A DNA stretch of 64,000 bases. It comes from Rhizobium mongolense subsp. loessense. GTDB taxonomy: Bacteria; Pseudomonadota; Alphaproteobacteria; Rhizobiales; Rhizobiaceae. Under the pieces are notes generated by a model that was not told where the DNA came from, searched no databases, and worked only from the letters and a program-made list of their open reading frames with translations. This document shows, one piece after another, positions 34,229-41,444 of this stretch. Position numbers and translations under genes: made by a program. Numbering within the stretch: the stretch's first letter is position 1; the number at the start of each line of letters is the position of its first letter. The DNA is taken from the NCBI RefSeq assembly GCF_900099775.1, contig NZ_FMTM01000006.1, forward strand, positions 186,001-250,000. The letters run 5' to 3'.

Positions 34229-34957
34229 ATGACGGCGGTTACGGATGCCTATTTCTCCAATCTGATCGGCCGTCTTGAGGCTTTGAAGAAAAGCCTTGCC
34301 GAACCCATGGCGAAGGCCGCAGCAGTCATCCTCGATGCGGCCCATCATGACAAGCGCGTTTACGTCTTCGGTACGGGCCATTCGCATATGCTGGCCGAGG
34401 AGGTGCATTATCGCGCCGGCGGTCTTGCGTTTACCGTGCCGGTTCTCATCGGCTCCGCGATGCTGCATGAGGGGGCGGTCATCAGCTCGGTCTACGAGCG
34501 CACGCAAGGCCTCGTTCGGCCGGTGCTGGAGCGCTACGGCATGCAGCCAGGCGACGTTATCATCATCGCTTCGAACTCGGGCGTGAATGCCGCACCAATC
34601 GAGGCTGCGGATTATGGTCGCGAGATCGGCGCCAAGGTGATCGCTGTTACCTCGGTTGCCTATTCGAGCGCGATCGCCAATGGCCGCCGCCGGCTTGCGG
34701 ATATCGCCGATGTCGTGCTGGATAACGGCTTGCCGCCCGGCGATGCCGTGCTCGATCTGGCTGGAAGCGGTCTCAAGGTAGGCCCGGTGTCGACGGCTGT
34801 CGGAGCAACCGTGCTGAACGCAATCTTCGCTGAAGTTGCCTCAGCGCTTTCGAAGTCCGGCGACGCACCGGTCTATCTCAGCGCCAACATGCCGGGCGCT
34901 GCGGAGGTCAATCAGCGGCTGGTGAAAAAATACCGGCCGCGCAACCCGCATCTGTAG
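34229..34957 (+). CDS. SIS-domain protein, UPF0309 type
   Basis: A 242-residue protein with a single SIS domain: FGTGHSHMLAEEVHYRAGG (phosphosugar loop), IIIASNSGVNAAPIEAA, and a helical C-terminus. It resembles UPF0309/MurQ-like phosphosugar-binding proteins without the MurQ acidic pair that I can identify. It starts 15 bp after nagA and is followed by a terminator, so it is the last gene of the operon. It may act on another N-acetylated amino sugar, such as a MurNAc- or ManNAc-type phosphate (inference). Confidence 0.82.
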   Translation: MTAVTDAYFSNLIGRLEALKKSLAEPMAKAAAVILDAAHHDKRVYVFGTGHSHMLAEEVHYRAGGLAFTVPVLIGSAMLHEGAVISSVYERTQGLVRPVLERYGMQPGDVIIIASNSGVNAAPIEAADYGREIGAKVIAVTSVAYSSAIANGRRRLADIADVVLDNGLPPGDAVLDLAGSGLKVGPVSTAVGATVLNAIFAEVASALSKSGDAPVYLSANMPGAAEVNQRLVKKYRPRNPHL

Positions 34958-34964
34958 TCAAAAC

Positions 34965-34995
34965 AGCAAGGCCGGCGTCGGCCGGCCTTTCTGTC
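34965..34995. terminator. Terminator between the amino-sugar operon and efp (possibly bidirectional)
   Basis: AAGGCCGGC (34968-34976) and GCCGGCCTT (34981-34989) form a perfect 9-bp stem with a 4-nt loop. It is followed by TCTGTCT on the plus strand and by a GCTGTTTTG tract on the minus strand, so it may serve both the SIS gene and efp. Confidence 0.8.
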
Positions 34996-35011
34996 TGAAA
35001 TGTCCGAAGGA

Positions 35012-35581
35012 TCAATCCTTGGCGCGTTCGACGTAGGAGTTGTCTTCCGTTGCGATAACGACGCGCGTGCCCGCGTTGATATGAGGCGGCACCAGGGTGC
35101 GCACGCCGTTCGAAAGCATCGCCGGTTTATAGGAGGAAGACGCTGTCTGGCCCTTCACGACCGGTTCCGTCTCGGTGATCTCAAGCGTGACGTGACGCGG
35201 CAGCTCGAGTGCCAGCGGAATGCCTTCATGGATCGACAGAATGCAGGTCATGCCTTCCTGGAGGTAGGCCTTCTGGTCGCCCATTGTTTCGTTGTCGACG
35301 ACAACCTGATCGTAGGTCGCCGGGTTCATGAAGTGGAAACCTTCGCCGTCTTCATAGAGATACTGGAAGTTCACATCCTCAACGAAGGCGCGCTCGACCT
35401 GCTCGGTCGTGCGCCAGCGCTCGGAAACCTTCACGCCGTCGACGATGCGGCGCATGTCGACCTGGGTGACCGGCGTACCCTTGCCGGGGTGAAAGTTCTG
35501 CGCAGTGAGAACGACGTAGAGTTTGCCGTCTACGTCGAGAACGTTGCCCTTGCGGACCGAAGAGGCGATGACCTTGACCAT
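35012..35581 (-). CDS. efp: Elongation factor P
   Basis: A 189-residue EF-P that rescues ribosomes stalled on polyproline. Domain I carries the modified residue Lys34 in FHPGKGTP, and the C-terminal OB domains hold SSSYKPAMLSNGVRTLVPPHI. GGAAG precedes the ATG at 35581. It is divergent from epmA, 151 bp away; the adjacent epmA and epmB install beta-lysine on Lys34, so the entire system is in one place. The hydroxylase EpmC is not seen here. Confidence 0.97.
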   Translation of the reverse strand: MVKVIASSVRKGNVLDVDGKLYVVLTAQNFHPGKGTPVTQVDMRRIVDGVKVSERWRTTEQVERAFVEDVNFQYLYEDGEGFHFMNPATYDQVVVDNETMGDQKAYLQEGMTCILSIHEGIPLALELPRHVTLEITETEPVVKGQTASSSYKPAMLSNGVRTLVPPHINAGTRVVIATEDNSYVERAKD

Positions 35582-35732
35582 AAGACTTCCTTGTAACTCG
35601 GCTTTTGGCGTCGTAGAGGGACTGTCTGGATGGTCCCGATGACGCAAATTGTTTTCGTTGGGGGCGCAACTAACCTAAAATCCGGCAAAACGCCAGCCCT
35701 CGCGTTGGCCGGCCTCGTGAAGAAAGCTGAGA

Positions 35733-36794
35733 ATGAACCTTACCGGCGCCAAAGCGTCTCCTTGGTGGACCCCCAGCGTCCACGCGGACCGCCGCCCCTT
35801 CCTGATTGGACGGAACGCGATCCAGGCGGCGCTGCGTGGCTACTTCGCGCGCGAGGATTTCATCGAGGTAGATACGGCGGCGCTGCAGGTTTCGCCCGGC
35901 AACGAGGCGCATCTGCACGCGTTTGCAACCGAGGCGCTGACGACGGACGGGCAAGCGACATCCTTCTACCTGCACACCTCGCCGGAATTTGCCTGCAAGA
36001 AGCTGCTCGCGGCCGGTGAGCAGCGCATCGCCTGCTTCGCGCATGTCTATCGCAACCGCGAACGCGGCCCATTCCATCATCCCGAATTCACGATGCTGGA
36101 ATGGTATCGCGCCGGCGAAAGCTATGAAACGCTGATGATGGACTGCGTGCGGATTCTGGCGCTGGCCGCCGAAACCGTGAAGACGCCGAAGCTGACCTAT
36201 CGGGGCGCCGAAACCGACCCTTTCGCCGGGCCTGAACGCATCAGCGTCGCAGAGGCGTTCGGGCGCTATGCGGACATTGACCTCTTGGCGTCGGTCGCCG
36301 CAGATGGTTCGACGGATCGAGAATATCTGGCGTTCGAACTGCGCCGGAATGGCATGCGCGTTTCCGCCGACGACGGCTGGGCGGACCTCTTCAGCCGCGT
36401 CCTTGTTGAAAAGATAGAACCGAACCTCGGTTTCGGCCGTGTGACCATTCTGGATGAATACCCGGTTTGCGAGGCGGCACTCGCCCGTCCCTCGGCACGC
36501 GATCGGCGGGTTGCGGAGCGTTTCGAACTCTATGCCTGCGGCGTTGAACTGGCGAACGGCTTCGGCGAGCTCACCAATGCGGCAGAACAACGCCGCCGCT
36601 TTGAGCTCGAGATGGCAGAAAAAGCGCGCGTTTATGGCGAACGCTATCCGATCGACGAGGATTTCCTCGATGCGCTTTCGATCATGCCGGAAGCAAGCGG
36701 CATCGCGCTCGGCTTCGACCGGCTGGTCATGCTGGCGACAGGAGCCTCGCGCATCGACCAGGTGCTCTGGGCGCCAGTTGCGGAGTATCGATGA
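35733..36794 (+). CDS. epmA: EF-P--(R)-beta-lysine ligase
   Basis: A 353-residue class II LysRS-like enzyme without the tRNA anticodon-binding domain (PoxA/GenX). Motif 2 is FAHVYRNRERGPFHHPEFTM, followed by LEWYRAGESYE. Motif 3 is GIALGFDRLVMLA near the C-terminus. It activates beta-lysine and ligates it to EF-P Lys34. It overlaps epmB by 4 bp (ATGA), confirming coupling. Confidence 0.95.
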   Translation: MNLTGAKASPWWTPSVHADRRPFLIGRNAIQAALRGYFAREDFIEVDTAALQVSPGNEAHLHAFATEALTTDGQATSFYLHTSPEFACKKLLAAGEQRIACFAHVYRNRERGPFHHPEFTMLEWYRAGESYETLMMDCVRILALAAETVKTPKLTYRGAETDPFAGPERISVAEAFGRYADIDLLASVAADGSTDREYLAFELRRNGMRVSADDGWADLFSRVLVEKIEPNLGFGRVTILDEYPVCEAALARPSARDRRVAERFELYACGVELANGFGELTNAAEQRRRFELEMAEKARVYGERYPIDEDFLDALSIMPEASGIALGFDRLVMLATGASRIDQVLWAPVAEYR

Positions 36795-37846
36795 TGAATA
36801 TGGTCCGGCCGATCAAAAGCGTCGATGACCTGTCGAAAGCCAGGTTATTGGGCGATCGCGACCGGCTGGCCCTGGAAGAGGTCGCTGCACGATATGCGAT
36901 CGCCGTGACGCCGACCGTCGCCAAGCTGATCGATCGAGCCGACGTCGACGATCCGATTGCGCGCCAGTTCGTGCCGGATGCGGCCGAGCTCGTCGTAACA
37001 CCTGAAGAGCGCGCCGACCCGATCGGTGATCATGCGCACAGCCCGGTTGAAGGCATTGTGCATCGCTATCCGGATCGGGTGCTGCTGAAGGCCGTGCATG
37101 TCTGTCCGGTTTATTGCCGCTTCTGCTTCAGGCGAGAGATGGTCGGTCCTCAAGGTCTCGGTACGCTCGATCCGACGGCGATGATGGCTGCCTTGGCCTA
37201 TATTCGCAACCATCCGGAGATCTGGGAGGTGATCCTTACGGGCGGCGATCCGCTCGTCCTTTCGCCGCGGCGGCTTGAAGAGATGATGCGGGAGCTTGCG
37301 GCCATCGATCATGTGAAGATCGTCCGCTTCCATACACGCGTGCCTGTTGTCGATCCGCAGCGGATTGATGCGACGTTGATCGCCGCGTTGAAAGCAAGCG
37401 GCAAGACGACTTATATCGCGCTCCATGCCAACCATCCGCGCGAAATGACGATCGAAGCCCGTGCAGCCTGTGGCCGGCTCGTCGATGCCGGGATCGTCAT
37501 GATCAGTCAGTCCGTGCTCTTGAAGGGCGTCAACGACGATGCCGGCGTTCTGGCGGACCTGATGAAGACCTTCGTCGAGACGCGCATCAAGCCCTACTAC
37601 TTGCATCATCCCGATCTGGCTCCCGGCACCAGCCATTTCCGCCTGACGATCGAAGAGGGCCAGAAGATCGTTTCTTCCCTGCGCGGCCGCATCTCTGGCC
37701 TTTGTCAGCCGGCCTATATCCTTGATATCCCGGGTGGCTACGGAAAGGCAGTGATTGGCGAAAATTCTGTCCGGAAGACGGCGGATGGTTGTTTTTCCGT
37801 GTTGGATTACCATGGCGCAGAGCATTCCTACCCGCCTTCCGAGTGA
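36791..37846 (+). CDS. epmB: EF-P lysine-2,3-aminomutase
   Basis: A 351-residue radical-SAM enzyme (YjeK/KamA type) converting (S)-lysine to (R)-beta-lysine. The cluster motif CPVYCRFC gives Cys105, Cys109 and Cys112. ILTGGDPLVLSPRRLEEMMREL is the SAM/lysine-binding region. The PLP lysine lies in DIPGGYGKAVIGE near the C-terminus. It is shorter than the catabolic lysine aminomutase, as EpmB proteins are. No terminator with a T-run follows; a CTCCTG-agg-CAGGAG dyad is at 37901-37915. Confidence 0.94.
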   Translation: MMNMVRPIKSVDDLSKARLLGDRDRLALEEVAARYAIAVTPTVAKLIDRADVDDPIARQFVPDAAELVVTPEERADPIGDHAHSPVEGIVHRYPDRVLLKAVHVCPVYCRFCFRREMVGPQGLGTLDPTAMMAALAYIRNHPEIWEVILTGGDPLVLSPRRLEEMMRELAAIDHVKIVRFHTRVPVVDPQRIDATLIAALKASGKTTYIALHANHPREMTIEARAACGRLVDAGIVMISQSVLLKGVNDDAGVLADLMKTFVETRIKPYYLHHPDLAPGTSHFRLTIEEGQKIVSSLRGRISGLCQPAYILDIPGGYGKAVIGENSVRKTADGCFSVLDYHGAEHSYPPSE

Positions 37847-38053
37847 CGTGAAGACGGGTGGCGTATCATTTCTGCACTTTCAGCCGGGAGACCAATCTTG
37901 GCTCCTGAGGCAGGAGTAATGCCTAAGTGTCTGTCAAGAAAAAGATAAAGGCCTTCGAGGCAAGGTACTCTCTAAAATTTTAACCGCGAGCCTTCCTCAT
38001 ATTTAACCAGACAAGTTAGCGGAATGTTTTGTTTTCCGGCCTAAAAGAACGCT

Positions 38054-38088
38054 CATGATGAAGGCGATAATCGCCACTTTGGATCATG
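38054..38088 (+). promoter_or_regulatory. Nested inverted repeats upstream of the carrier-protein operon
   Basis: A perfect palindrome GGCGAT-A-ATCGCC (38063-38075) is flanked by an outer pair CATGAT (38054-38059) and ATCATG (38083-38088). The element ends 22 bp before the first ATG of the operon. It may be an operator or a leader hairpin; no known regulator motif is recognised. The rest of the 264-bp gap holds nothing else I can name. Confidence 0.45.
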
Positions 38089-38110
38089 ACAATCTTGGAG
38101 GTTGCTGAGG

Positions 38111-38362
38111 ATGAACAAGACTATCCGCGAACTGCTCGCCAAATTCGGCAAGCTTCCTGTTTCTATCGATCAGCTAGCCGACGATGCCGATCTCTATGCG
38201 GCCGGCCTGACATCCTTTGCTTCCGTGCAGCTCATGCTTGGCATCGAAGAAGCCTTCGATATCGAATTCCCGGACAATCTCCTCAATCGCAAGTCCTTTG
38301 CCAGCATCTCCGCGATCGAAAAGACCGTCGATATCATCAAGGACAACCGGAAGGTCGCGTGA
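38111..38362 (+). CDS. Stand-alone acyl/aminoacyl carrier protein
   Basis: An 83-residue carrier protein with the four-helix ACP pattern. The phosphopantetheine serine is Ser35 in YAAGLTSFASVQLMLGIEE, with Thr where housekeeping AcpP has Asp, and EEAFDIEFPDNLL forms the next helix. It differs from AcpP and from nodulation NodF. GGAGG is about 10 bases before the ATG. Its stop overlaps the next start (TGATG). Beside an amino acid:[carrier protein] ligase, it is best read as the acceptor that ligase charges. Confidence 0.9.
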   Translation: MNKTIRELLAKFGKLPVSIDQLADDADLYAAGLTSFASVQLMLGIEEAFDIEFPDNLLNRKSFASISAIEKTVDIIKDNRKVA

Positions 38363-39543
38363 TGAACTTTCCGGTCAAGATCACGGAACAGAGTTTTACC
38401 GTCAGAACCGCGCGCGTTGCCGAAATCGCCGCGAAATATGCCGACGCTGTCGACGCCGAAGGCCGCTTTCCAAGCGAGGCCGTCGATGCGATGAAAGCCG
38501 AGCGCCTGCTCGGCATTCAAGTGCCGCGCCACCTTGGTGGCGAGGGGGCTTCGACGACCGAAGTCGCCGAACTCTGCTCGGTTCTTGGCCAGGCTTGCGC
38601 CGCAAGTGCGATGGTATTCGCCATGCACCACATCAAGCTTTCAAGCCTGGTCGAGCACGGCACCGAAAGTGAATGGCATGCAGGTTTCATGCGGCGCATC
38701 GCCGCTGAGCAGCTTTTGATCGCATCGGCGACGACCGAAGGCGGGATCGGCGGCAATCTGCGCAACAGCATCTGCGCCATCGAGGTCAGCGGCGACAGCT
38801 GCCGTCTCGAAAAGGACGCGACCGTGATCTCGTACGGCTCGCATGCCGATGCGATCCTCATAACCTCTCGCAGCCATCCGGACTCAGCACCCTCAGATCA
38901 GGTCCTGACGGCGTTTCTCAAGGACCAGTACACACTGGAGCGCACGCACATCTGGAACACGCTGGGCATGCGCGGCACCTGCTCCGACGGCTTCCTCTTC
39001 AAGGGACAAGCGCCTGCCGTTCAGATCTTGCCGAAGCCTTTCGCCGAAATCGCCGCACAGTCGATGCTCGCTTCGTCGCATCTGCTGTGGAGCGGCGTCT
39101 GGTATGGCATTGCGGTCGACGCCGTCTCCCGCGCGCAGGCTTTCGTGCGCGCCGCCGCCCGTAAATCTCCTGGTGTTCCGCCCCCCGGTGCGCTGCGGCT
39201 CGCCGAAGTCTCCACCCTGCTGCAGATGGTAAAGTCGAACGTCGTGGCGGGTCTCAAGGCTTACGAAGATGCCAAGTCCGATCCGGACAAGCTTTCCTCG
39301 ATGGGCTTTGCGGTGGCCATGAACAACGTGAAGATCGCTTCGTCGGAAACGATCCTGGAGATCGTCAACCACGCCATGCTGATCTGCGGTATCGTGGGCT
39401 ACAAGAACGGTACGCCCTTCAGCATTGGCCGGCATTTGCGCGACGCTCATTCCGCTCAGCTCATGATCTCGAATGACCGCATCCTCGGCAACACGTCGAG
39501 CATGCTTCTCGTCCACAAGCAGGACACTAGCCTACTGGGGTGA
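38362..39543 (+). CDS. Acyl-CoA dehydrogenase family flavoprotein
   Basis: A 393-residue protein of the acyl-CoA dehydrogenase fold. The N-terminal helical domain is followed by a middle beta domain with ATTEGGIGGNLRNSICAIE (FAD loop) and the C-terminal helical domain ending in NDRILGNTSSMLLVHKQDT. The start is the ATG at 38362, overlapping the carrier-protein stop by 1 bp. I cannot confirm the catalytic Glu from the sequence. In pyrrole antibiotic pathways related flavoproteins oxidise prolyl-S-carrier protein, so oxidation of an aminoacyl-S-carrier protein is a reasonable inference here. Confidence 0.88.
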   Translation: MNFPVKITEQSFTVRTARVAEIAAKYADAVDAEGRFPSEAVDAMKAERLLGIQVPRHLGGEGASTTEVAELCSVLGQACAASAMVFAMHHIKLSSLVEHGTESEWHAGFMRRIAAEQLLIASATTEGGIGGNLRNSICAIEVSGDSCRLEKDATVISYGSHADAILITSRSHPDSAPSDQVLTAFLKDQYTLERTHIWNTLGMRGTCSDGFLFKGQAPAVQILPKPFAEIAAQSMLASSHLLWSGVWYGIAVDAVSRAQAFVRAAARKSPGVPPPGALRLAEVSTLLQMVKSNVVAGLKAYEDAKSDPDKLSSMGFAVAMNNVKIASSETILEIVNHAMLICGIVGYKNGTPFSIGRHLRDAHSAQLMISNDRILGNTSSMLLVHKQDTSLLG

Positions 39544-39548
39544 CAGTC

Positions 39549-40457
39549 ATGGATATGCAGACCTCGTTTCTAGACCGACTCTTCGAATCCGGTCTACTGA
39601 TCGATACCGGCGTCGACGGTCTTTATGGCCGTAGCGGGCAGTTCGAAGACGTGATCACCGCCTTCGAGCGTCTGATCGACAAATTCGGCGGTGCGGATGG
39701 CGCAGAAGCCATGCGCTTCCCGCCGGGCATGAACCGCGCGCTTTTCGAAAAGAGCGGCTACATGAAAAGCTTCCCGCAGCTTGCGGGTACCGTCCACAGC
39801 TTCTGTGGCAGTGAACTCGATCACATGAACCTGCTGCAGTGCATGGAAGTCGGCGACGACTGGACGAAGGGCCAGCAAGCAACGGATATCGTGCTGACGC
39901 CTGCCGCCTGCTATCCCCTTTATCCGACTATCGCCAAGCGCGGCAATCTGCCCGCCAAGGGCGGCCTCTTCGACCTGCAGTCCTATTGCTTTCGCCATGA
40001 ACCGTCGAAGGATCCCGCCCGCCAGCAGCTTTTCCGCATGCGCGAATATGTCTGCATGGGCACCGAAAGCCACGTGACCGACTTCCGTCAGCGCTGGATG
40101 GATCGCGGCGTCGAGATGATGAAGCAGGTCGGCCTCGAAGTCTTCATCGATGTCGCCAACGATCCATTTTTTGGCCGCGGCGGCAAGATGATGGTCAACA
40201 ACCAGCGTGATCAGAACCTGAAGTTCGAGCTTTTGATCCCAATCACGTCGGCCGCCAAGCCGACAGCCTGCATGAGCTTTAACTATCATCAGGACTCCTT
40301 CGGTCTGAAGTGGGACCTGAAACTCGAGGACGGCGATGTCGCGCACACTGCATGCGTCGGCTTCGGTCTCGAGCGCATCGCGCTTGCGCTGTTCCATCAT
40401 CACGGGCTTAACGTGACGGAATGGCCGGCGAATGTTCGCAAGACCCTCTGGGGCTGA
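39549..40457 (+). CDS. Amino acid--[acyl-carrier-protein] ligase (class II aaRS-like)
   Basis: A 302-residue homologue of the atypical SerRS catalytic core without a tRNA-binding arm. Motif 2 is CFRHEPSKDPARQQLFRMREY, and motif 3 GFGLERIALALF (residues 271-282). Cys121, Glu166 and Cys269 correspond in order and spacing to the zinc ligands I recall for the Bradyrhizobium enzyme (Cys131, Glu176, Cys279), all offset by ten. Those enzymes load Gly or Ala on the phosphopantetheine of a small carrier protein rather than on tRNA. An upstream GTG (39540) overlapping the dehydrogenase stop is an alternative start. Confidence 0.92.
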   Translation: MDMQTSFLDRLFESGLLIDTGVDGLYGRSGQFEDVITAFERLIDKFGGADGAEAMRFPPGMNRALFEKSGYMKSFPQLAGTVHSFCGSELDHMNLLQCMEVGDDWTKGQQATDIVLTPAACYPLYPTIAKRGNLPAKGGLFDLQSYCFRHEPSKDPARQQLFRMREYVCMGTESHVTDFRQRWMDRGVEMMKQVGLEVFIDVANDPFFGRGGKMMVNNQRDQNLKFELLIPITSAAKPTACMSFNYHQDSFGLKWDLKLEDGDVAHTACVGFGLERIALALFHHHGLNVTEWPANVRKTLWG

Positions 40458-40465
40458 GCGGTTCG

Positions 40466-41428
40466 ATGTCCTCCGTTTTCCCGGCCATCCGTCCAGATGG
40501 CTACCGCCAGCATGCGCTGCATTCCAACGAGCGCATGTGGCCGGAAACCAACTGCTATATCGACCTCTGGATCGAAGTGCTGAACACGCTCAGGCTGCCG
40601 CCTGAAGCGATGCTCGGCTTTACCCTGACGCAGGATTTCGAGGGCGATCAGTTCACCTTCTTCAAGGTGCCGCTTGAAGACCTGGAGGCGCTTTACGGCA
40701 TCCGTGTCACCGAACTCGCGATCTTCGACCGCGTCGAGCACCACGTCGAAACGCAGATCAGGCGCGGACGACTTTGCCTGATCGAAATGGACTCCTTCTA
40801 TATGCCGGATACCCACGGTACCGCCTATCGTACCGAACACGGCAAGACGACCGTCGCTATCAATCGGCTGGATGTTGCTGCCAAGCGCGTTGAGTATTTT
40901 CACAATGCCGGCTATTTCCAGCTTGAAGGCGAGGACTTCGACGGTCTCTTCCAGATGCACCTGACGGAGGGGGATTCGCCCTTCCTGCCCTATACGGAAT
41001 TTGCAAAATTTCCCGAGGCGTTTGCAGGCGAGAACTATATCGGCGATGTGGCGCACCGTCTTTTCAAGGTCCATTTCTCGCGCCGGCCTGCCGAAAACCC
41101 GATCCGTGCCTTTGCCAAGCAATTTCCGCAGCAGGTGGAAGTTGTCGCCGAGCGCCCTTTCGGCTTCTTCCACAAATATGCCTTCAACACCTTGCGCCAG
41201 TTCGGCGCCAATTTCGAGTTGGCCGCAGACCACCTCGCGTGGCTTTCTCCGGGCAGGTTCGCTCAAGCCGAAGAGAATGCCCGGCGTATCTCCGAAGTGG
41301 CGAAGTCGGTTCAGTTTCAGCTTGCCCGTGCCGTCACGCGCAGGAAGTTCGAGGCGTTGCAGGCGGCACTTGATCCGGCGGCAGATGCATGGGATGCCAT
41401 GATGACTTCGATTTCCGATCGACTTTGA
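40466..41428 (+). CDS. DUF1839 protein, candidate carrier-protein-dependent acyltransferase
   Basis: A 320-residue DUF1839 protein, 8 bp after the ligase gene. The N-terminus has TNCYIDLWIEVL with Cys30. Further on, LCLIEMDSFYMPDTHGTAYR and TEHGKTTVAI place Asp109/Asp115 before His125. This Cys...Asp...His order and the 'DxxYxPD...H' pattern resemble the BtrH-type acyltransferases that move an aminoacyl chain from a carrier protein to a sugar. That similarity is my inference from motif order, not an established family link. The second half is helical with no recognised motif. Confidence 0.8.
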   Translation: MSSVFPAIRPDGYRQHALHSNERMWPETNCYIDLWIEVLNTLRLPPEAMLGFTLTQDFEGDQFTFFKVPLEDLEALYGIRVTELAIFDRVEHHVETQIRRGRLCLIEMDSFYMPDTHGTAYRTEHGKTTVAINRLDVAAKRVEYFHNAGYFQLEGEDFDGLFQMHLTEGDSPFLPYTEFAKFPEAFAGENYIGDVAHRLFKVHFSRRPAENPIRAFAKQFPQQVEVVAERPFGFFHKYAFNTLRQFGANFELAADHLAWLSPGRFAQAEENARRISEVAKSVQFQLARAVTRRKFEALQAALDPAADAWDAMMTSISDRL

Positions 41429-41444
41429 TACCGGGGACTTGAGC

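Noticed and set aside
32975..34507. Minus-strand open frame of 510 codons opposite nagA
   Set aside because: It is the complement of NagA and the flanking SIS genes, whose motifs are clear on the plus strand.
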